A stretch of 64,000 bases of DNA from the NCBI GenBank assembly GCA_036675425.1, contig JAKFFB010000188.1, positions 1-64,000 on the forward strand, written 5' to 3'. How positions within the stretch are numbered: the first letter of the stretch is position 1; each line of letters begins with the position of its first letter. A program made the translations under genes and the position numbers. Below the pieces are notes generated by a model, which did no database searches, was not told the origin of the DNA, and was given only the letters and a program-made list of their open reading frames with translations. Origin of the DNA: SCTD01 sp036675425 (GTDB lineage Bacteria; Actinomycetota; Actinomycetes; Mycobacteriales; SCTD01). Of the stretch, positions 58,282 to 64,000 are shown piece after piece.

Positions 58282-59406
58282 GTGCCGACCCGCCTCGCCG
58301 ACGTCCTCGAGGTGCTCGAGGAGCTCTACCCCGCGGCGACGGCGGAGAGCTGGGACGCCGTCGGGCTGGTCTGCGGAGACCCGGACACGCCGGTCCGTCG
58401 GGTGCTGCTCGCGGTCGACCCGGTCGAGGCCGTGGTCGACGAGCTCGTCGCCGGGGGCTTCGACCTGCTGCTCACCCACCACCCGCTCTTCCTGCGCGGC
58501 ACGACCTCGGTGGCCGCGACGACGGCGAAGGGCCGGGTCGTGCACCGGCTGCTCGGCGCCGGCGCGGCGCTGCACGTCGCGCACACCAACGCCGACGTCG
58601 CCGACCCCGGCGTCTCCGACGCGCTGGCCGAGCTCTTCGACCTGCGCGACCTGCGGCCGCTGTCACCGGCCCCGGGCGAGGCTCTCGACAAGCTCGTCGT
58701 CTACGTCCCCGTCTCCGACACCGGGCGGCTGCTCGACGTGCTCGCTGACGCGGGCGCCGGGCGGATCGGCGACTACGAGCGCTGTGCCTGGAGCACCACG
58801 GGCACCGGCACCTTCCGGCCCCTGCCGGGTGCGGACCCGGCCGTCGGCTCCGTGGGCGAGGTCGCCGAGGTCGAGGAGTCGCGGCTGGAGGTCGTGCTCC
58901 CGCGGGCCCGCCGGTCGCGCGTCCTGCGCGCGATGCTCGACGCGCATCCGTACGAGGAGCCGGCGTACGACCTGCTCGAGCTGGCGAGCGTCGCCGGCCG
59001 TACGGGACTCGGCCGGGTGGGGGAGCTGCCCTCCCCGATCCCCCTGCGGGAGCTGACCTCTCGGGCGGCGGCGGTGCTGCCCGCGACGGCCTGGGGGGTG
59101 CGCGCGGCCGGCGATCCCGAGCAGGTCGTCACGACGCTCGCGGTGAGCGGCGGGTCCGGCGACTCCCTGCTGGGAACGGCGGCCCGGTCGGGGGCGGACG
59201 CCTTCCTCACCGCCGACCTGCGCCACCACCCGGCCAGCGAGGCACCCGAGGGGCTCGCGCTGCTCGACGCCGCGCACTGGGCGACCGAGTGGCCGTGGCT
59301 GGTCGACGCCGCACGGCGGCTCACCGGCGCCACTAACGTGGAGACGGTCGTGTCGACGCTCGTCACCGACCCCTGGACGCACTCGGCTAGGAGCCCCCTC
59401 GCGTGA
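58282..59406 (+). CDS. Nif3-like dinuclear metal centre protein
   Basis: A 374-residue Nif3/YbgI family protein, usually a hexameric toroid with a dinuclear metal site; its exact function is unknown, though folate or DNA-related roles were suggested. Visible are GLVCGDPD, LLLTHHPLFLRGT, HTNADVADPGVSDALAE, a long insert (about 130-250, PII-like) and TADLRHHPASEAPEGLALLD with HWATE. Its stop overlaps the zinc-ribbon gene by GTGA, opening a three-gene operon. Confidence 0.91.
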   Translation: MPTRLADVLEVLEELYPAATAESWDAVGLVCGDPDTPVRRVLLAVDPVEAVVDELVAGGFDLLLTHHPLFLRGTTSVAATTAKGRVVHRLLGAGAALHVAHTNADVADPGVSDALAELFDLRDLRPLSPAPGEALDKLVVYVPVSDTGRLLDVLADAGAGRIGDYERCAWSTTGTGTFRPLPGADPAVGSVGEVAEVEESRLEVVLPRARRSRVLRAMLDAHPYEEPAYDLLELASVAGRTGLGRVGELPSPIPLRELTSRAAAVLPATAWGVRAAGDPEQVVTTLAVSGGSGDSLLGTAARSGADAFLTADLRHHPASEAPEGLALLDAAHWATEWPWLVDAARRLTGATNVETVVSTLVTDPWTHSARSPLA

Positions 59407-60146
59407 AGGCAGACCCGTTCGTCCAGCTGCGACTGCTCGACCTGCAGCACCTCGACTCCGCGATCGACCGGCTCGTGCACAAGCGCCGGACGCTGCCCGA
59501 GATCGCCGAGATGGAGCGGCTCGACGGCCTGGTCGACGCGCTGCGTGACGGCATCGTGCGGGCCGAGACCGAGGTGTCGGACCTCGCCCGCGAGACCGCG
59601 CGGTTCGAGAAGGAGATCGAGCAGGTCCGGGCCCGTCGCGACCGCGACGAGAGCCGGCTGTCGTCCGGTGCGATCACCGTCGCGAAGCAGCTGCAGGACC
59701 TCGAGCACGAGGTCGCGACCCTCAAGCGCCGGCAGGCCGAGCTCGAGGACGGCGAGCTCGAGGTGATGGAGCGGGCCGAGACGGCGCAGGCCCAGCTCGA
59801 CGAGCTGACGGCCCAGCGCACCGTCCACCTCGACGCGCGCGCCGACGCCGAGAAGGCCCGTGACGCGGCGTTCGTGGAGATCGACGCCGAGCTGGAGCGC
59901 TCCCGGTCGGAGCGCTCGGCGGTCGCCGGTGAGATCCCCGCCGACCTGCTCGCGCTCTACGAGAAGATCCGCGCCGCCGAGGGCGGGGTCGGTGCCGGCG
60001 AGATCAGCCGCGGTCGCTGCGGCGGCTGCCGGCTCGACCTGATGAACAACGAGAAGAGCACGATCCGCGCCGCCGCCCCCGACGAGGTGCTCCGGCACGA
60101 GGAGTGCGGCCGGATCATGATCCGCACAGCTGAGTCAGGGATCTGA
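59403..60146 (+). CDS. Coiled-coil zinc-ribbon protein
   Basis: A 247-residue protein with a long antiparallel coiled coil (about 15-175) and a C-terminal zinc ribbon with CGGCRLDL and EECGRI. It matches the C4-type zinc-ribbon family often annotated as a possible nucleic-acid-binding protein and conserved with nif3-like and RNase H genes in actinomycetes. It is coupled by overlap to both neighbours (GTGA and TGATG). Role unknown; a scaffold linking DNA/RNA metabolism is plausible. Confidence 0.88.
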   Translation: MKADPFVQLRLLDLQHLDSAIDRLVHKRRTLPEIAEMERLDGLVDALRDGIVRAETEVSDLARETARFEKEIEQVRARRDRDESRLSSGAITVAKQLQDLEHEVATLKRRQAELEDGELEVMERAETAQAQLDELTAQRTVHLDARADAEKARDAAFVEIDAELERSRSERSAVAGEIPADLLALYEKIRAAEGGVGAGEISRGRCGGCRLDLMNNEKSTIRAAAPDEVLRHEECGRIMIRTAESGI

Positions 60147-61306
60147 TGAGCCGTCGGCTCGTCGTCGAGGCCGACGGGGGGTCGCGCGGCAACCCTGGAC
60201 CCGCCGGCTACGGGGCGGTCGTCCGCGACGCGGTGACCGGCGAGGTGCTGGCCGAGCGCGCGGCGGGGATCGGCACCGCGACCAACAACGTCGCGGAGTA
60301 CGGCGGCCTCATCGCCGGCCTCACCGCCGCCCTCGAGCTGGACCCGGCCGAGGTGGAGGTCCGGATGGACTCCAAGCTCGTCGTCGAGCAGATGAGCGGG
60401 CGGTGGCAGGTCAAGCACCCCTCGATGAAGCCGCTGGCCCGGGAGGCGGCGTCGCTGGTCGCCCGGCTGCCGCGCGTGCGCTTCTCGTGGATCCCGCGCG
60501 CGCAGAACGGCCACGCCGACCGGCTCGCCAACGAGGCGATGGACGCCGCGGCTCGTGGCGACGTCTGGCGCACCGGCGGTGACAGCGGCCCGGCCGACGC
60601 CGCCGACGCCTGGCTCGCCGAGCACGAGCCGACCGCCTCCCTCGGGGCCGAGCCCGCGAAGCCTCACCTCTCGGGCTGGAACGACCCTTCCTCGCCGCCG
60701 ACCACGACCCTGCTGCTGCGCCACGGGCAGACCGAGATGTCGATCGACAAGCGCTTCTCGGGCGCCTCCGACCCGCCGCTGACCGAGGTCGGGCTGGCGC
60801 AGGCCGCGGCAGCCGCGGCGCGGCTGGCCCGGTGCGAGGCGGTCGCGGTCGTGAGCAGCCCCCTGCTCCGCACCCGCGAGACCGCCCGGCTGGTGGCCGA
60901 CGCGCTCGGTCTCGAGGTGTCGATCGAGGAGGGGCTGCGCGAGACCGACTTCGGCGACTGGGAGGGCTACACGTTCTCCGAGGTGCGCAAGAAGTGGCCC
61001 CGCGAGCTCGACGCCTGGCTCGGCTCGACCGCGGTGGCGCCGCCGTTCGGGGAGAGCTTCGACGCGACCGCCACGCGCGTCCGGCAGGCTCGCGACCGGA
61101 TCCTCTCGTCGTACCCCGGCCAGACCGTCGTCGTCGTCAGCCACGTCACGCCGATCAAGACGCTGCTGCGCTTCGCGCTCGACGCGCCGCCGTCAGCGCT
61201 CTACCGGCTGCACCTGGACCTGACCAGCCTGTCCCAGGTGCTGTGGCACGCCGACGGCTCGGCCGTGGTGCGGTCCATGAACGACACCGGCCACCTGGCC
61301 GACTGA
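60146..61306 (+). CDS. Bifunctional RNase H / acid phosphatase
   Basis: A 386-residue fusion known from mycobacteria and relatives. Residues 1-140 form an RNase HI domain: EADGGSRGNPGPAGYG, TNNVAEYGG with the catalytic Glu, RMDSKLVVEQM with Asp, and NGHADRLANEAMD. Residues 190-386 form a histidine-phosphatase domain (LLLRHGQTEMS, the phosphate-site Arg in LLRTRETA, the Glu in GLRETDFGDWEGY, the second His in VVSHVTP). It removes RNA from RNA-DNA hybrids; the phosphatase role may be in cobalamin or phosphosugar metabolism. Confidence 0.94.
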   Translation: MSRRLVVEADGGSRGNPGPAGYGAVVRDAVTGEVLAERAAGIGTATNNVAEYGGLIAGLTAALELDPAEVEVRMDSKLVVEQMSGRWQVKHPSMKPLAREAASLVARLPRVRFSWIPRAQNGHADRLANEAMDAAARGDVWRTGGDSGPADAADAWLAEHEPTASLGAEPAKPHLSGWNDPSSPPTTTLLLRHGQTEMSIDKRFSGASDPPLTEVGLAQAAAAAARLARCEAVAVVSSPLLRTRETARLVADALGLEVSIEEGLRETDFGDWEGYTFSEVRKKWPRELDAWLGSTAVAPPFGESFDATATRVRQARDRILSSYPGQTVVVVSHVTPIKTLLRFALDAPPSALYRLHLDLTSLSQVLWHADGSAVVRSMNDTGHLAD

Positions 61307-61340
61307 CCCACGTACGCCCTGACCGTCACGCCACTTCCCG

Positions 61341-61403
61341 TGATCCACGTGAGGTCGTGGGTGGATCCGCGCACGGAATCCACCCACAACCTCACGTGGA
61401 TCA
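61341..61403. terminator. 26-bp hairpin between convergent genes, TGATCCAC family
   Basis: Arms 61341-61366 and 61378-61403 pair with a single C-A mismatch around an 11-nt loop. The outer 15 bp (TGATCCACGTGAGGT) and inner 10 bp (GTGGGTGGAT) are perfect. It lies 34 nt after the RNase H gene and 25 nt after the beta-propeller gene, and shares its arms in part with the element at 129-195. Confidence 0.8.
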
Positions 61404-61428
61404 GCGCGAGGGGACGTACGACGAGGCG

Positions 61429-64000
61429 TCAGGCGGCGCGGCGCCTCGTGAACCAGGCGGCGCCGAGCAGCAGGACGCCGACGACGGCCAGCGGCGCGGC
61501 TCCTGTGGCGGGCAGGCTGCCACCGGACGGGCGGGCCGGCGCGACGACCGGCGGCCGGGCGGCCCGGGCGGCGAACTCGAAGACCCACACCCCGCGGCCG
61601 TGGGTCGCGGCGACCATCTTCTTGCCGGTCGGGTCGAGGTTGATGTCGAACGTCGACACGTTCGGCAGCCCGGTGCCCAGGCGCGACCACGAGCCGCCCT
61701 TGACGCTCGAGGTGAAGACACCCACGTCGGTGCCGACGATGAGCTGGTCGTCGCGCAGCACGATCGCGTCGGCAGGGACGTCCGGGAGCCGCTGCGCCCC
61801 GGTCCCGGAGAGGTTGGTGAAGGTCGCGCCGGCGTCCTTGCTGACGAAGACGTGGCCCTCGCCGACACCCGGCGCGTTGTCGGCCGGCTTGAACCAGCGA
61901 CGGCCGTAGCCGCCGACGGTCACGTAGACGGTCTGCGGGTTCTTGGCGTCGATCTCGATGTCGGTGATGTAGCGGTTGGGCAGGCCCTTGGCCGGCATGA
62001 TGCGCCAGCACTCGTCCGTGCCGGGGCTCGGCTCGCAGCCGGCCTGCACGTTGGTGGCGATGCCGTTCTGGAACGACGCCGGGTCGTTGCCGCCCTGCGT
62101 GATGATGTCGCAGACGCCGCAGAACCCGGCGTAGATCGCCGGTCCCTGGATGTCGAGCGCGGAGGTCTGGTTGACCAGCCCGGTGCGCTCGTTCATGCCG
62201 AGGTCGAAGGAGACCGTGAACCCGCTGCCGCTTGCGCCGTCGGTCTTCTCGGCCACCTGCCGGCCGCCGACGACCAGGTGCTGGGAGTCCGTCGGGTCCA
62301 TCTCGAACGGCGTGTAGAAGAGCGGGTTCGTGACGCGGGTGCTCTCCGTGGTGAAGGTGCGCCCCCCGTCGGTGCTGCTGCGCACGGCGCCGTTCTGGGT
62401 CTCGGCGAAGACGATGCTGCTGTCCTCGGGGTCGACCGCGACGTCGACGCCGTCGCCGCCGAGCACCATCTGCGCGGTGCGCGAGCCGGGCTCGACCTTC
62501 AGCGTGCCGTTGTCCTGCTGGCCGGCGTAGATGGTTCCGTCGCCGCTCATCACCGCGTAGAGCGGCTGGGTCGTGGTGTAGCCGTCGTTGAGGAACTCCC
62601 ACGACTGGTTGTCGTAGCCGCCGGTCGGGTTCGCCGGATCGCCGATGGCGTCGGCGTTCTGGCCGAAGACGCCGCCGTCACCGCTGACGTAGAGGCGCGT
62701 GCCGTCCGCCGTCGGGGCGAAAGCCGCCGCGTGCTGGTCGGCGTGCGTCGTCTTGCCCTCGAAGGTCGGGACCTCCTCGCAGTTGATGCCGACGGGCACG
62801 CAGCTGTTCCAGTAGCGGCCGATCGTCTTGAAGGCCGCCGGACCCGGGAGGTAGGGGTTGCCGACGGTCGAGTAGATCTCCTCCAGGCCGATGATGACGC
62901 GGTTGGCGTCGGTCGGGTCGACCTCGACGTACTGGTCGTACCAGGCCTGGACACCGGGTCCCGACCCGAGCGCGAGCAGCGGCGCGATGACCGTGCCCGG
63001 CGCCGCGGCGAACTGCGCGGGTGTCGCCTTGAGCGTCCAGGTGACGCCGTTGTCGGCGCTCGCGTAGACGCCGGCGAGGACGGTCGGCTTGGCGGGCAGC
63101 GGCCCGACGCCGAGGAAGGTCTCGCCGCTGAAGAGGCCGGCGTCCTGCACGACCGCCCACATGACGTCGGGGTCCTGCCCCTCACCCGTGGCGTACGCGA
63201 GGCTGGTCCGGCCGATCGGGTCGTCCGAGAGGCCGGGCGCCAGCGGGGCCTGCCTGAGGTTGGTGTCGAGCCGCTTCCACGTGCCGGGCCTGCCGCCCTC
63301 GGTGGAGCGGTAGAGGCCGTTGCCGACGCTGTCGGGGGTGCCGTCGGCGCCGGGGGTCTTGCCGCGACGCCAGCCGACGGCCGCGGTCACCGTGTTGGGG
63401 TCGTCGGGCTTCACCCGGACGTCGGTGACGTAGTTGCCGAAGCGCGTCTTGGTGTACGGCGCGGTGCCGTCCTCGTTGGTCGGCAGCAGCGCGTTGCTGT
63501 AGCTGTCGCCGCCGTCGGTGCTGGTGAACAACCCGGCGTTCGACGCGACGAAGACGCTGTCCTTGGTGGCACCGGGGGCGCGGGTCACCGCGACGTGGAA
63601 GACGGTGCTGGCCTCGTCGAGGTTCTTCGCGACGCGCTCCCAGGTGCGGCCGTCGTCCTTGGTGCGGTAGACGCCGGTGCCGGCCAGGCCGTCGCCGTTG
63701 GTGTTGGCCTCACCGGTGCCGGCGTAGACCCAGCCGGTGGTGGGGGAGATGGCGATGGCGCCGATCGCCATCGACAGCTGCTTGTCGAAGGTCGGGGTCC
63801 AGGTCTTGCCGGCGTCGGTGCTGCGCCAGACGCCGCCACCCGCCGCGCCGGCCCAGACGGTCGAGCCGTCGGCGTCACGCGGGTCGGTCGCCAGGCTGAT
63901 GGTGCGGCCGCCGAGGTTGAGCCAGCCGAGGCTGGCCACGCCGTACTGCGGGTCGTCCGCGCGGAACTCGTCGTGCGCCGGCTTCCAGGTCCCGGTCAGC
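61429..64000 (-). CDS. Secreted BNR/Asp-box beta-propeller protein with LPATG anchor (5' truncated)
   Basis: At least 857 residues, running off the window end, so the signal peptide is not seen. The protein is a series of propeller blades with Asp-box sequences (STDAGKTWTP, SADNGVTWTL, STDGGRTFTT, SKDAGATFTN) like those of sialidase and sortilin-type repeat proteins. It ends SGGSLPATGAAP, a hydrophobic helix (LAVVGVLLLGAAWF) and RRR, a complete LPxTG-type sortase signal. It should be linked to the cell wall. Enzyme activity is not evident. Confidence 0.88.
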   Translation of the reverse strand, partial: LTGTWKPAHDEFRADDPQYGVASLGWLNLGGRTISLATDPRDADGSTVWAGAAGGGVWRSTDAGKTWTPTFDKQLSMAIGAIAISPTTGWVYAGTGEANTNGDGLAGTGVYRTKDDGRTWERVAKNLDEASTVFHVAVTRAPGATKDSVFVASNAGLFTSTDGGDSYSNALLPTNEDGTAPYTKTRFGNYVTDVRVKPDDPNTVTAAVGWRRGKTPGADGTPDSVGNGLYRSTEGGRPGTWKRLDTNLRQAPLAPGLSDDPIGRTSLAYATGEGQDPDVMWAVVQDAGLFSGETFLGVGPLPAKPTVLAGVYASADNGVTWTLKATPAQFAAAPGTVIAPLLALGSGPGVQAWYDQYVEVDPTDANRVIIGLEEIYSTVGNPYLPGPAAFKTIGRYWNSCVPVGINCEEVPTFEGKTTHADQHAAAFAPTADGTRLYVSGDGGVFGQNADAIGDPANPTGGYDNQSWEFLNDGYTTTQPLYAVMSGDGTIYAGQQDNGTLKVEPGSRTAQMVLGGDGVDVAVDPEDSSIVFAETQNGAVRSSTDGGRTFTTESTRVTNPLFYTPFEMDPTDSQHLVVGGRQVAEKTDGASGSGFTVSFDLGMNERTGLVNQTSALDIQGPAIYAGFCGVCDIITQGGNDPASFQNGIATNVQAGCEPSPGTDECWRIMPAKGLPNRYITDIEIDAKNPQTVYVTVGGYGRRWFKPADNAPGVGEGHVFVSKDAGATFTNLSGTGAQRLPDVPADAIVLRDDQLIVGTDVGVFTSSVKGGSWSRLGTGLPNVSTFDINLDPTGKKMVAATHGRGVWVFEFAARAARPPVVAPARPSGGSLPATGAAPLAVVGVLLLGAAWFTRRRAA

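Overview
The window is a GC-rich chromosomal segment with dense, mostly housekeeping gene content. GTG and TTG starts are frequent and many genes overlap by 1-4 bases. The families present (ANTAR, DUF3145, DUF5709, DUF3052, DUF2795, a mycothiol-type maleylpyruvate isomerase fold, a dnaG-sigma pair, an actinobacterial RNase H/acid phosphatase fusion and homodimeric AceE) point to a high-GC actinomycete. A Nocardioides-like or related lineage is possible, but I cannot name the genus. I see no prophage, transposase, CRISPR array or rRNA.

Layout. 1-9 kb: an APH-fold kinase, an aldehyde dehydrogenase, rsgA, dgt, dnaG, a primary-type sigma factor and a small conserved protein. 8.7-13.7 kb (minus strand): a membrane-anchored subtilase, DNA topoisomerase IB, a run of small stress-type proteins and a secreted TIM-barrel-like protein. 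13.9-18.5 kb: tRNA-Asn, a ParD/zeta-type toxin-antitoxin pair with a visible tandem operator, a zinc-ribbon methyltransferase, a DUF817 membrane protein, tRNA-Met and two small ORFs. 18.6-22.7 kb: an ECF sigma factor, its membrane anti-sigma factor, an ABC exporter and a GAF-ANTAR protein. 22.7-29.2 kb: small membrane/soluble proteins, a VWA protein, sbcD-sbcC and a flavodoxin-fold reductase.

29.2-36.6 kb is the most unusual region. It is a tightly packed minus-strand operon of four exported proteins. In transcription order these are: a protein carrying the full copper-ligand pattern of PHM/DBH type II copper monooxygenases fused to a C-terminal cupredoxin; a twin-arginine amidohydrolase-like protein; a small secreted beta-rich protein; and a PQQ-type beta-propeller ending in a closely similar cupredoxin tail. 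A PucR-type regulator gene follows. I propose it is an undescribed extracytoplasmic copper oxidation pathway; the substrate is unknown.

36.8-64 kb: parC-parE, an adenosine-deaminase-family gene, DUF3145, a conserved-TM-helix protein, a PAP2 phosphatase with a PHP protein, DUF2795, aceE, yjbQ, a FIST sensor coupled to a GAF-GGDEF-EAL protein, DUF3052 with a THUMP-like methyltransferase, tRNA-Val, a lipoprotein, an SGNH hydrolase, a nif3/zinc-ribbon/RNase H-phosphatase operon, and a truncated LPATG-anchored beta-propeller protein.

Two genome-style signals stand out between genes. First, several families of long, near-perfect palindromes sit about 8-35 nt after stop codons; one 20-22 bp stem occurs three times with different loops. 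Second, a hexamer with A at position 2 and T at position 6 recurs 6-7 nt upstream of start codons, the signature of leaderless mRNAs. No gap between genes exceeds about 300 nt.
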